Positions 1 through 10,932 are shown, counted from the first letter of the stretch. The stretch: DNA of 64,000 nucleotides from Pardosa pseudoannulata (GCA_032207245.1 CM063498.1:94305301-94369300), one strand, 5' to 3'. Numbers and translations: made by a program. The notes: generated from the sequence alone by a model not told the origin.

Positions 1-270
1 TCCTCATTAGCCCCAAAATTTAATTTAAATTAATGAATCAGATACAACTTTTTCATATTTAAACATAGGCTTGTCATCAGTGGAAATTGTTCTGTATATC
101 AAATAAATGTTATTTCAATAATTATCTAAAAAAGCTAACTTGTGTACCAAGATTCACTTGTGTGCCTACTGAATTATACATATTGAGTTATACAATAAAA
201 TTCAAATTTGTATTCACAAGTAGTTCGACACACAAGCACAGCGAAATGAAGAAATTTATTATTTTCACAA

Positions 271-392
271 AATTCCACTGCTGCCATGAATGTTAGTAGC
301 CGGTCGGAATCGATTTTAAGCTATAGGTTGTGGTCTCATTAGTCCTTGTAAGGAAACAGTAGACAGTAGAGCTCAAAATCAACAAACAAACT
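271..392 (+). mobile_element. SINE-1 copy, 5'-truncated
   Basis: The 3' two-thirds of the window's main tRNA-derived SINE (complete reference copy at 40355-40532). The body (atgttagtagccggtcggaa, then a run like ttttaagctataggt) and the CAAACAAAC-type tail are recognisable. The tRNA-like head with its B box is missing or too diverged. About 20-25% different from the reference by eye, so an old copy. Confidence 0.6.
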
Positions 393-536
393 AATTATTT
401 GCACAGAATAATTTCGAATTTTCCAGGATGCGAATTTCAAATACGTACATAGATCTTACAACAGAGGGCGGGGCTAAACCTCATTTGAACCACGTGACGT
501 TATTAGTTCTGTGTTTTCTTTTTCTTTTTGAAATCA

Positions 537-668
537 CACTAAAAGCCGATCTCAGCAAAACTATTTAACGGCTAACCGAGATTAATCACCGTTTAAACGG
601 AGGACTGCGTCCCACCATTTGTTGGTACCATCGGTTAATCACAGTTAGCCGTAACCTTGGCTTTAGTG
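537..668. mobile_element. palindromic foldback MITE
   Basis: A short, nearly symmetrical element. The outer arms CACTAAAAGCC (537-547) and GGCTTTAGTG (659-668) are complementary. Inner arms ACGGCTAACCGAGATTAATC (568-587) and CGGTTAATCACAGTTAGCCGT (632-652, given in two parts: CGGTTAATCACAG then TTAGCCGT) pair with few mismatches around a 40-bp spacer. It has no coding capacity. It fits a foldback-type non-autonomous DNA transposon; the superfamily is not assignable and no target duplication was recognised. Confidence 0.55.
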
Positions 669-706
669 AGACTGGCCCTAAGTGTGTTGATCGAACTACT
701 TTAAAG

Positions 707-858
707 TTTGGTTTCGATTGCTACAGTCTACTTTCTGCAACACGAAACTAATGAAACCGTACCTGCAGCTTACAGCCGATTCCGAACGGCTAGAAACATC
801 CATGCCACAGTGGAATTCGAGCCCACAAACTCCGGTTCCGAAGGCCATCGTTCGCTCT
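707..858 (-). mobile_element. SINE-1 copy with 16-bp target duplication
   Basis: Minus-strand copy of SINE-1. On the plus strand it begins with the tail (TTTGGTTTCGATTGCTAC) and ends in the tRNA-like head (GGCCATCGTTCGCTCT). The perfect direct repeat tcgaactactttaaag lies at 691-706 and 859-874 and fixes both ends. The tRNA-like head lacks about 17 bp between CCGAAGG and CCATCG compared with other copies, so it is probably not transcribable by Pol III. Confidence 0.9.
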
Positions 859-1424
859 TCGAACTACTTTAAAGGAGGTAAAAGACAGAAAATAAAAGTT
901 AGTTGCTTACCGAAGCCTAGATGTTAATGCTAAGATGTTTACTTTTGATAAAGAAGAAAATGAATAATTTAAAAAAACCAAAACAAACAATTATTTTCAT
1001 AATATATTAATATTACATGAATGTTACAATATCCTATAAGAAAACAGTATTACTAATATATAGCAAAATATAACAGTCTAATGGATGTTTAGATAGATTA
1101 AGTTTTCAAATTAAAACTCGAACATTTTTGAGGAGCTGAAAGTGATTTAGAATTCAAATACACACAAGAGACTTTTAACTAGAGCAGGGGTAGACAACGC
1201 GGCTTCCGCGGGAGCCATGGCGCCCCCGATCGATTTTTAATGCACCCTTGCTGGACTAATGTAAATGTATGATAGCCAGAGCGATTTACTTACTCTTGTC
1301 AAACGGTGATATACAGCAAGTAATCAGTTGAGTTTAGAATTGTGCATAGATTAGCAGTTGTTTTGCTAACAAGCTTATCTAATAACAAACATTTTATTTG
1401 CACAGATATCGTATTTCGAATAGA

Positions 1425-2585
1425 TGTGATGATGCGATTTAGATCTGATATATAATTGTTTCATTCATAAAAAAAGTAAAATGTTCGGGATCTAAATCTG
1501 ACCTCATCACATCGTCAGAGATAGAGGACCATAATTTAACGGTATATTGTAGTCTTGTACGGGGGTCTGATTCCAGTCACAGATAAGAATCCTGTCTCCG
1601 TACTTGACATTAAGTAAGAATGTACCTTTGTGGAGTATTTATGAGTCCCTAAGGGACAGGGCCAAATTAGAGGTGATAAAGTTACTCACGTTGGTGGTCT
1701 CAGGGCGGAGTTTGCTGAGACCAATGACTTTCTGGCAACGATCCCGATTGGGAGTCAAGAAGAAGGAGGGGACTAAGTTAGAGAATTTGGAGAAGGCCCC
1801 AGAGAATAGAGAAGGCCCCCAGAGAATTGGAGGGGAAGGCCCCAGAGAATTGGAGCAGAAGGCCCCAGAGAATTGGAGGAGAAGGGCCCAGAGTGTTTGG
1901 AGAGAAGGTCCCAGGGAGTTGAAAGAGAAGGCCCCAGAGAGTTGGATCGGAAGGCCCCAGAGAGTTTGCATAGAAGGTCCCAGAACGAGAGTTGGATGAG
2001 AAGGACCCAGAGAGTTTGGTTAGAAGGTCCCAAAAGGAAGTTGCTGTATACTCCAGCCAAGTCCGCCAGAAAGTTTCCCGCAAAATAGTACTGCCGCACC
2101 ACAGAGACTCAGGAGAAAGCCCCAGATCAACGGTAGATGTAAAGATTATCTCTCATACCCTTCAACCAGAAGTGTTCCGGGCCCATCACTTTAGACCCAC
2201 AAAGGTACCCATCTTTTTGCATTACATTTGGAAATCGAGATTAGGTCCTCTCTCTCTACTTACAAAATTTTCCTAAATATATATAAAGTTTGTCAGAAGT
2301 AATCAAAATAGTTTGACTAAGCTTAATTATTGACTTATTAGTTTTTTTTGTAAATAGATGTATAAATGTTTTTTTTTATAATAAATCTATTTGTTTATAT
2401 TAAGCTAGTCTCAGTTGCCATTATTTTAGAGGTTAGTTGATTCTTCATTTGCATGTCTGTAGTTGCTCAGAACCTGTGGTTAAATTGTAGTAAAACAAAT
2501 ATTTAACACAACGCAATATAAAATAAATTCCACTATACATTTGATCACAGGTTGTTATTAAATATTTAACGAGGACTACAAGACA
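1425..2585 (+). mobile_element. solo LTR, family L1, copy A
   Basis: A TG...CA-bounded unit (TGTGATGATGCG ... CTACAAGACA) with the perfect 5-bp target duplication ATAGA at 1420-1424 and 2586-2590. Two more copies in opposite orientation (3943-5420 and 7382-8629) share both ends and much of the interior, including the block around TATTTATGAGTCCCTAAGGG. AATAAA with ATTCCACTATACATTTGATC about 65 bp before the 3' end is conserved between copies, so plus is probably the sense strand (inference). No internal retroelement domain is present. The superfamily is unknown. It lies inside the hAT element 1185-3287. Confidence 0.8.
1796..2033 (+). repeat. 23-bp minisatellite inside LTR copy A
   Basis: About ten units of roughly 23 bp with the core AAGGCCCCAGAGARTTGGA. 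It makes open frames on both strands, which are repeat artefacts rather than genes. The same position in LTR copies B and C is not built of this unit, so it is a copy-specific expansion. It is GC-richer than the surroundings. Confidence 0.85.
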
Positions 2586-2649
2586 ATAGACCCCGCTTAA
2601 ACCGTGCCTTTAAAACTACCAAGTAATCCGAAATAATTCTTTTGTTTCA

Positions 2650-3126
2650 AAACCCTTCATGAATAAATGTAAAAGAAAAAGAACATATTATTTTAACGAT
2701 GAATGGGAACATCTATATTGTTTCGTTGATTACAAAGGGAAGTGTATTTGTTTGTTGTGTAATAATAGTGTTGCGATTCCCAAGAAAAGTAATATTGAAC
2801 GACATTTTAAGACCGTTCACACCAATTTTGATAGTGACTATCCAATGAACTCTGAAATTAGAAGAAAAAAAATTATTTCTTTAAAATGTTCAATAACTAA
2901 CCAGCAAAGTTTTTTTTACTAAACCACTGCAACAACATAAAGCAGCAACGATCGCGTCATATAAAATATCGCATTTGCTAGCTAAGAATAAAAAACCATT
3001 TACAGATGGAGAATTAGTGAAAGAAGCCATGTTAGAAGCTGCTGATTCACTTTTTGAAGAATTTAAAAATAAAAAAGAAATAGTTTCAGCTATAAACACG
3101 TTTCAAGACACTCAAGTTTCTCACTG
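2650..3126 (+). pseudogene. hAT transposase N-terminus (BED finger), frameshifted
   Basis: An open frame from ATG at 2659 encodes 87 residues with a BED-type zinc finger. CLLC supplies the cysteine pair near residues 31-34 and HFKTVH the histidines near 49-54, followed by a basic stretch. In related GTF2IRD2/ZBED-like hAT transposases this is the DNA-binding module. A frame change in the oligo-T run near 2908-2920 moves the continuation to another frame (KPFTDGELVKEAM, then LFEEFKNKKE) that stops at 3126. The RNase-H-like catalytic core and dimerisation domain are absent, so this is a dead fragment within the hAT element 1185-3287. Confidence 0.8.
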
Positions 3127-3717
3127 AATTATATGTATCATTAGGTAAGACACCAACCAAAAAAAGTTATAAAAAATCTGTTTTTTAATGCCAAATCATA
3201 CCTGTTGATTATCTGTAAAATATGCGCCCTCGGTGATTTTCAAATTTAGTATTGCGCCATTAAGGACAAACAGGTTGCCTACCCCTGAACTAGAGAGTAC
3301 GTAACAGCTTGACTAACAGAAAAGTGATTAAATAAATTGAAATGCATATTATATATATGAAGTAATAGCTCTTTAATGAAACGTGATTATGCAAGAATTC
3401 CCCCTCCTGACAAATTTATGACTTCTTATTAGAGCAGTTTTTATATGCAAAATACAAGAAAAAGCAGGTCACTCGTACAGATAAAGTTGTAGTGCGGTGC
3501 TCTTTAACCGTTAAGGTTGGCAGAGGTTGCAAAATCCATGTATGTATTTGAAACTCACTAGTAAACGATCGCAGAAATTTTCAGCTTATAATGAAATATC
3601 TATAGTAAAACGTCTCAAGATAACTTAAATTAACGGTGCCGTCACTTCCAGATTGCAGTTCTTGATAAACAGCACTCATACTAACCACTACCTTTAGAAA
3701 CGAAACTAGTATTGAAA

Positions 3718-3898
3718 TGTTTGGTTTGGAGTGCTAGGATCTACTTTTTTCTACACTAGGGCTAGGAAGACTGGGACCTACTACTTAAAGCCGATTCCAC
3801 CCGACTACGAGCATCTATTCCAACAATGAGATTCAACCCTGAAACTCCGGTCTAGAAAAGGAGCACCCCATCGATGGCCTATCGGGTAATCGGTCGTC
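3718..3898 (-). mobile_element. SINE-1 copy, near full length, diverged
   Basis: The minus-strand copy starts at its tail (GTTTGGTTTGGAGTGCTAGG) and runs through the body to a diverged tRNA-like head (GAGATTCAACCCTGAAACTCC is the inverted B-box region). It ends about 45 bp before LTR copy B. No clear target duplication. Confidence 0.75.
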
Positions 3899-3942
3899 GA
3901 TATCAGTGTGTGTGAGTCTGGATAGATATATAAACATATAAT

Positions 3943-5420
3943 TGTCGTGTAGCTCTCGTTTATATTTAGGTATTAACCTATGATCAAATGTATAGTGGTA
4001 TTTATTTTGGTTTGTCACAAAGACTAAGTATTATTTTAAATGTGTTGTGTAAAATATTAAAGTACTAAATTCAAACACAGTTATTGAGAGACTACAGACT
4101 TAAAATAAGAAAATAAACTCAAAAGCTAAATTAAAAGTAACTGAAATCAGCTTAAAATAAAAAAAGCAAAATTTAATATACAATAATATAGTTTATAAAC
4201 AGAAAACAATCTGATCTAATCTTCATAAAATTTACTTTATCAACACGTTCAATTTCGGTACCACACTGATTTAGGTCTGACAATAATTTTCCATCAATTA
4301 GGTAAATATATATATATATCTAACAGAGAGGACTTAATCTCATTTTCAAATATATGTAAAAAATGAGTACCTTTTTAAGTAAATATGGTGTGCCAGGAAT
4401 ACTGCTGAGAGCTTGAGAGCTAATCAGGACTGAGTATGTGTGGTAGCAAAATTTCAATCTTCCGTCGGTCTGGTCAGGGACTTCCTTCTGAGTATTTGAC
4501 ATTCGGTCGTAATATTTGACACAGGAACACTGCTGGTAGCCACGAGATGTTCCAGACTTTTCCGGAGTCTCTGTCGAACTCAAGGCTATTCTCCTTGGAA
4601 TCCCGAAGTCTCACTGTCACAATCGTCTCTTCCGACTTCTGACTTCTCTGCTATCCTCGATTCGATATCTCGAGAACACAATCTCTCTAGACTTTGTCTT
4701 AATTTTTATTTAAAAAAAAGCTTTATTCATAAACGATATCAAAAACAATTTATCAACATCATTTTTACCCCTCTTTACTTCTTTTTCGTCTATTTGGGAG
4801 AGTTGTAAAAAGAAAATAAATTGTCACTTCCCTGTTGGAAACTCAAAAAAAACAAAAAAAAAAAAAAAAAAAAACATCCAAAGAAAAAACTTACTTATCA
4901 AAACAATAATAAAAAAAAAAAAAATAAAAAAAAAATAAGAAAAAAAATACAAAAATTACGAAAAAATTAAAAAAAAAAAAAAAAGACATCCAAAAAAAAA
5001 AAAAAAAATAAAAAAAAAAAAAAAAATCAAAATACAAACAAAAGAAAAAAAATAAAAAAAAAACAAAAAAACAAAACAAAAAAAAAAAAAAAACAAAAAA
5101 AAAAAAAACATAAAAATGCCTTTAAACCAAGCGAGGAAAATCCTTATCCCTTCAAATTGGACTCTGTCCCTAAGGGACTCATAAATAACTCCAAAAAGGT
5201 ACATTCTTATTTAGTGTCATGCACGGAGACAGGATTCTAATCTTTGACTGGGATCAGAACCTAGCCCGAGAATCCCGCACAAGACGAAAAACCGTTGAAA
5301 TAATTTTTATTGTTCTCTCCACTTTACAAAAGATGTGATGATGTCAGATTTAGATCCCAAACATTTTACTTCTCGTATTAATTAATCCATTATATTACTG
5401 ATCTAAATCGCCTCATCACA
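3943..5420 (-). mobile_element. solo LTR, family L1, copy B
   Basis: Same ends as copy A on the other strand: TGTCGTGTAGCTC at the left and CCTCATCACA at the right. The perfect 5-bp duplication ATAAT lies at 3938-3942 and 5421-5425. At 1,478 bp it is the longest of the three, because of an A-rich run (about 4843-5112). The block TCCCTAAGGGACTCATAAATA near 5168 (20 bases from the second T) is shared with copies A and C. No internal domain or second LTR is seen, so a solo LTR is the simplest reading. Confidence 0.8.
4843..5112. repeat. A-rich low-complexity tract in LTR copy B
   Basis: About 270 bp of almost pure A with scattered C, T and G. The Phe-rich minus-strand reading frames across it are artefacts. 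Copy C lacks this expansion, so it arose after insertion or in its source element. Confidence 0.85.
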
Positions 5421-5488
5421 ATAATATTATTTCACCGGTTTATTTTAAGTGCTTAAGTCAATTTTTGACAAATAGTTAATGATAATGG

Positions 5489-5552
5489 GATCAAACCCGT
5501 GAACTCCCGTACCGAAGAGCAGCACCTACCATTCGGTCATCGAAGAACCTTG
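5489..5552 (-). mobile_element. SINE-1 head fragment
   Basis: Only the tRNA-like head on the minus strand: GGGATCAAACCCGTGAACTCC (the B-box region; read as GGGATCAAACCC then GTGAACTCC) followed by CATTCGGTCATCG. The body and tail are missing. Confidence 0.6.
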
Positions 5553-5984
5553 AAAGAAAAGTGCAAGTAACAAGTCTGATGATTTTTCATACAATCAAAG
5601 TACAAAACAATTGTGTGCAATATAACAATAGTTCATGGAAGTCATGTGGTGCCCACACTGAATATATGGGTTTTAGAAGGTTTAAAATATTGATTCACAT
5701 AGCAATCTGGAGATTTACTATAACGGTTACTATAGTTTTCCTCTCAATATACTTCGTAAAAGATTAAAGAAAAACAAAAAGAAAAAGAACACGTAACGCT
5801 ATTGTAGTTAATGACAGCAGATTACCTGTTATCCAATTTCGAGGAATGAAAACAAACTGGAAGAAAATGTCTGCAAAGGAAAATAATGAGAAAATTAGGA
5901 CAAAAATCAATGAAGAGATAATAAGACGTAGCTTTACTAATTAAATTCTTTTAATAGTATTACGCTTGAAAATTCTTTAGAAGT

Positions 5985-7375
5985 CAAAACAAAAATATAT
6001 TTAGCGTTTAGACTTTATTTTGTTTAATAGAATTTTAGACAGTTTTCTTTTGTGGGGTATACATTGAAAAACAATATCTTGATTATACCTAAAGATAAAA
6101 ATTATTTTTATGAATAATAGAGGGGAAAATAATTATTTTTATAAATAATAGAGGTGAAAATGTTTATTTTTATAAATAATAAAGGTGAAAATAATTATTT
6201 TTATAAATAATAGAGGTGAAAATAATTATTTTTATAAATAATAGAGGTGAAAATAATTATTTTTATAAATGCTTATTTTTAATTTTTATAAACGTTTATG
6301 TAATTGACAAGACGCAGTGTTAACAATTAAGTTATTTTAGTGATAATTTGCTGAAATAAATTTGAACAAATATATAACTATAATTTAGTGTTTAGGCTTT
6401 ATTTTTTTTATAGAATTTTAAACAGTTTTCTTTTGTGGGGTATACATAACAAACAAGATCTTGATAAGGCCTAAAGATAAAAATTATTTTTATAAATAAT
6501 AGTGGTGCGCATAATTATTTTTATAAATGATTATTTTGAATTTTTATAAACGTTTATTTAATTGACAAAACTCAGTGTTACCAATTAAGTTATTTTAGCA
6601 ATAATTTGCTTAAATAATTTAGAAACAAATATAAAACTATATTTTAGTGTTTAGGCTTTATTTTTTTATAGAATTTTAGAAAGATTTTTCTTTTGTGGGG
6701 TATACACAAAAAAACAAGATCTTGATTATGCCTAAAGATAAAAATTATTTTGATAAATATTAGAGGTGATAATAATTATTTTCATAAATGATTATTTTAA
6801 ATTTTTATAAAAGTTTATTCAATCAACAAGACGCAGATTTACCAATTAAATTATTTTAGCGATAATTGGCTTCCAAATTATTTAGAAACCAGTATAAAAC
6901 TACATTTTAGCTTTTAGGGTTCATTTTGTTTTATACAATTTTAGACAGTTTTCTCTTGTGGGGTATACATAGAAAAATAAGATCTTGATTATGCCTAAAG
7001 ATAAAAATTATTTTTTTAAATAATAGAGATGTGATTAATTATTTTTATAAATGACAATTTTGAATTTTTATGAAAGTTTATTTATTTAATTAACAAGACA
7101 CAGAGTTACCGATTAAGTTATTTTAGCATTAATTTGCTTTAAAATAATTTAGAAGCAATATAAAAGTATATTTAAACGTTTAGGCTTCATTTTGTTTTAT
7201 AGAATTTTAGATAGTATACTTTTTTGAGGTATACATAAAAAATATCTTGATTATACCTAAAGGATGAAATTATTTTTATAAGAAATGGAGATAAGAATAG
7301 TTATTTTTATAAATAATTATTTGAATTGTTATAAAGATGTATTTCTTTACTTGAATAATGAGCTATAACTTTACT
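5985..7375. repeat. tandem array, about 263-bp unit, 5 copies
   Basis: Five diverged units, each carrying a GTTTAGGCTTTATTTTGTTT-like start, then TTTTGTGGGGTATACAT, then CTTGATTATACCTAAAG. Starts are near 5995, 6385, 6645, 6908 and 7175. The first unit is longer because a 31-bp subunit (TAATAGAGGTGAAAATAATT plus TATTTTTATAAA) is repeated about five times at 6108-6270. The array ends directly at LTR copy C. A loose partial copy lies at 8970-9090. Confidence 0.8.
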
Positions 7376-7381
7376 AATTAA

Positions 7382-8629
7382 TGTCGTGTAGCTCACGTTA
7401 AATTTAGGTATTTACCTATGATCAAATTTATAGTGGTTATTAAATTTGTTAGTCACAAAGACTAAATATTATTTGGGTTGCGTTGTGTAGATTATTTAAG
7501 TTTAGATTCAACCAAAGGTCCTGAGAGAGTACAGACATAAAATAAAAAATTTAACTAATAAGCTAAATTAAAAGTTATTAAAATAAAAAATTACACTCTT
7601 AAAATAAGCACAAACAAGGTTTATAGTTAAAATAAAACTAAGCAAATTTATTATTATGCTATATACATGTCTATATACAAACAATTTAATTTAAGCTTCA
7701 TAAAATTTGCTTTTCCAAACTTTTTACTAGGTGCCAATTTATTTTAGATTTAACATAAATAATATCCTAACATTTAGGTAAAAAAAATAAAGAAGAGAGA
7801 GGACCTAATCTCAATTTCAAATATTTGTAATAAGTACCTTTATGGATCTATATGGTGTGCTAAGGTGGTACTCAGGTTGGAAGCTCTTGTGAAATGATGT
7901 AGATACTTCGCGTGTTATCTCAATTGATGGGACGACAAAGTTGATTCCAGTCTCACTACTGGTCTGGGGCCTTCTAAATAACTTGAGATGATTCTGAAAA
8001 GAGGATGAGCTGGAAACTTCTGGTCGTTTCGAGATATCGAGGTTTTTCTTGGGCCCTCCTCCTTTGGTTCCCAAACTCTGTTCTCGAGTCCTGAACACTT
8101 GCTGTCGAAAAACTGTCCCTCGACTCCAAACTCTGACTGTCGAACTCCTCGTCTCGACTTCCGAACTCCCTCACTATCTTGATTTTTCTTTATCTTATAT
8201 TACTTTCATCTCTGTCTTTTCTTACTTCTTTTCGTCCAATCAGGAGGGCTGTATAAATCTATTACTCTCCTTAACCCCGCCTTAAGACAACAAACATGGG
8301 AAAACTTCCAACTTCAAATTCACTGTCCCTAAGGGACTCATAAATAACTCCACAAAAGTACATTCTTATTTAGCGTGTACGGAGACGTGATTCTAATCTG
8401 GGACTGGGATCAGAACCCCGCCCGAGAATCCCGCACAACGAAAAAAAACCGTTGAAATAATTTTTATGGTCCTCTACCCTTTACAAAAGATGTGATGAGG
8501 TCAGATTTAGATCCCAAGCAACTCACTTCTCGTTTTATTTATAGCAATTACATTAATTAATTAATCTTATTAACTATATCAATTATATTAATTATCAATT
8601 ATACTAATGATCTAAATCACCTCATCACA
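7382..8629 (-). mobile_element. solo LTR, family L1, copy C
   Basis: The ends TGTCGTGTAGCTC and CCTCATCACA match copy B. The perfect 5-bp duplication ATTAA flanks it at 7377-7381 and 8630-8634. At 1,248 bp it has neither the A-rich tract of copy B nor the minisatellite of copy A, so it may be closest to the ancestral length. The first 140 bp of the sense orientation form a large imperfect palindrome (8491-8629). No internal retroelement genes lie beside it. Confidence 0.82.
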
Positions 8630-8647
8630 ATTAAATTTTTTAATTGA

Positions 8648-8795
8648 TGTTTTGCTCGTGAGTTTGAATCCCACTCCTGACATAGATGCACAGAGCCTCT
8701 CGAAATTGGATTTAAACAGTAGGTTCCGGTTTCATTAAAACTTCATGTAGAAAAGTAGTAAAATATAGCTCTCCAAATAAACCAACCAAAAAAGA
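8648..8795 (+). mobile_element. SINE-1 copy, diverged
   Basis: Starts within the tRNA-like head (GTGAGTTTGAATCCCACTCC is an acceptable B-box region) and runs through the body to an ATAAACCAACCAAAAAAG tail. Missing most of the A-box half. Confidence 0.65.
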
Positions 8796-8969
8796 AAAAT
8801 AGAAAATGTGTCAAAATATAGACGCTATACGCAATTTAAATCATTAAAATTATTTCGTCTTCACATGCCCTTGAACTCCGAACACTTTGATCTGTCTATA
8901 ACCTTACCAAGGTTTATCTGAATTGGCAAAAATTGACAAAATTTTGTGATGATTGCTCCAACCTTTGGA

Positions 8970-9095
8970 CGGGGCTTCATTTTGTTTTATTGGATTTTAG
9001 ATAGTTTACTTTTCTGATGTATACATAAAAAATATCTTGATTATACCTAAAAGATGAAATTATTTTTATAAGTAATGGAGATACAAATAGTTACA
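8970..9095. repeat. partial copy of the 263-bp unit
   Basis: TTCATTTTGTTTTATTGGAT and CTTGATTATACCTAAAAGATG (read as two parts) match the last units of the array at 5985-7375. It is separated from the array by LTR copy C and a SINE. Confidence 0.6.
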
Positions 9096-9177
9096 AATAG
9101 ATACGGAGATACAAATAGATGCATGGCCAACATACATACACATACATACCTACAAGATTTTATATTAAGATATCACG

Positions 9178-9345
9178 AAGCAAGAGGTAATTTCCAGGCA
9201 GTATAATTGCTTTCCTCCTGAATCCCTCCGAATAACCCCTCTGGTCACGATATAAAGTAAATAAAAGTAATATTTAAATCAGTCGCTAAACTTTAAATGT
9301 CACTTTTCCAGATTTCATCTGACAGATAATCCCGGGTAAGAAGTA
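9178..9345 (-). repeat. inverted copy of satellite unit beta
   Basis: Read from the minus strand this matches 12810-12990 and 19690-19790 (ATCTGTCAGATGAAATCTGG, then GGAAAGCAATTATACTGCC, then GGAAATTACCTCTTGCTTCG). It extends the satellite neighbourhood to the left in opposite orientation. Confidence 0.6.
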
Positions 9346-10198
9346 ATCAACAATAAAAAAAAAGAAAAAGAAAATGGCGGTGCAACCGAAATGAACACCG
9401 AAGTAAGAAATCCGTAGATATAACTGTATGAGGACAGTTTTAAATATTCATGGATATTTGAAACCCTCCTCCCCAGTATTTTAATGAAACTCGGAGCTGC
9501 AAATATAAAGCGAATCTACATCCGAGAACGATAAGGGCACGACTTTTCCCGAAAGAAATTGAAAAATCTCGAGTATTTTTCTCGGTTATTATTTTTGAAA
9601 AACTGTGTCCGAAAATAAATTTCCTCATTTTTATTTCGCCGCTCGAGGGAAAGTTAAAATTAATACGTATATTGTATCGCTGGATGTAAAGGAAAAAGTG
9701 ATTTTTTTTTCGGGCAACCGTTCTTTATTGATCTTTCTATTTGGATGTAAATTATACCTAGGAGTTTTTTTTTTCAGTTACTGCTCTTATCGGGGTTAAA
9801 AACTTGTTTAAAATATGGCAAAATAAAATTTGGGGAGTAATATATTTAGACATAATCAAGATAGTTTCTTTGTGTATAAAATCAAAACGCACTGAAATAT
9901 TTTAAAATAAAATAAACTCTAACCATACTTATATTGTGGTTTCAATAGAATTTAGGAACATAATACGTTGAAAGAATTAATAAACCTGCATTATGTTACT
10001 TCTTCATTGTCCACATATTTTAAACTATCTTCTTTTATCTACATTTTTTTCTCTCTGTTTTCAGTGTTGATCACTTATTCTGCAATTGCTCAATACAATA
10101 GCAAATTTTGTTAAGTATTCATTTTTCCTGTGATTATTATTCCCTCTATTACAAAATATACCTAATTATTATGGTAAAATTTACATGCTACGAAGGCT

Positions 10199-10376
10199 GG
10201 TTTGGTTTGGAGAGATAATGTTTTCTTTTTTGCAAAGCAAGAGCTAATACGATCAGGACCTACTGCTCAAACCTATTCAGAACGGCTACTAGCAACTATA
10301 ACATAATGGGATTCGAACCCTCGAATTCCCCTTTCAAAGATGAGCACCCTAACCATTTGGCCTATATTTGGCTACT
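10199..10376 (-). mobile_element. SINE-1 copy, near full length
   Basis: The minus-strand copy runs from the tail (CTGGTTTGGTTTGGAGAG) to the head (GGGATTCGAACCCTCGAATTC holds the inverted B box; read as GGGATTCGAACCC then TCGAATTC), followed by CACCCTAACCATTTGGCC. The B-box part is well kept. Confidence 0.8.
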
Positions 10377-10865
10377 CCAAAGAGTGATCAAACAGTAATG
10401 TTACTAGACCGATATTCCTGGAGTTTCTTCTGGTTCCGACATGTTTTTGCGTACTTTCGTTTCAATAAAATCTCCGTTTACAACTGCCAATTAAGTTACC
10501 TTCATTTTACTGGGTAAAAAACACTTGGAGGGTCAGAAAAATCCATTAACACAAACGATAACTTTCAACCCTCTATTTTGGCAGGATTGTCATCAGAGAC
10601 AGACTATCAGGCGGGAATGCAATCATATCATTCTATATATTGGGATCTTGCTTACTTGCTGCGAAATGCAACATCTAAGTTTATATCTATTATTTTTAAT
10701 GAATCACATAGAAAATTCATTAAAGTATGATAAAAATTTTAGAAGAAAAAAAGAGTAAGATGGGTAAAGAAGGAGTTAATTTGATTCGTTAAACCTGTCA
10801 TTGCCAGTTTCATTTGCGAAAATTTTTCAACTGCATTTTTTTATTACATTACTTTTTTGCAGCAG

Positions 10866-10932
10866 TGGTTTGGTTTGGTTTAATTTGGAGCGCTACGGTC
10901 TACTTTTTGCAACACGACGGCTGATTTTGCTG
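10866..10932 (-). mobile_element. SINE-1 tail fragment
   Basis: The 3' end only: GGTTTGGTTTGGTTTAATTT, then GAGCGCTACGGTCTACTTTT, then CAACACGACGGCT. The copy is cut off at about 10932; the sequence beyond is unrelated. Confidence 0.75.

Larger units (their letters stand above)
1185..3287 (+). mobile_element. hAT DNA transposon, degenerate
   Basis: The terminal inverted repeats are CAGGGGTAGACAACGCGGC at the left and, read from the minus strand, CAGGGGTAGGCAACCTG at the right. The perfect 8-bp target duplication aactagag flanks it at 1177-1184 and 3288-3295, as expected for hAT. Inside are a broken BED-finger transposase N-terminus (about 2650-3126) and a solo LTR inserted later (1425-2585). 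Without the LTR the element is about 940 bp, so it is an internally deleted, non-autonomous copy. Confidence 0.9.

Noticed and set aside
1604..2102. Overlapping frames of 71-131 residues on both strands
   Set aside because: They read the 23-bp minisatellite of LTR copy A; openness in several frames is due to the unit lacking stops.
4891..5204. Phe-rich minus-strand frames of 62-82 residues
   Set aside because: They read an A-rich tract inside LTR copy B.
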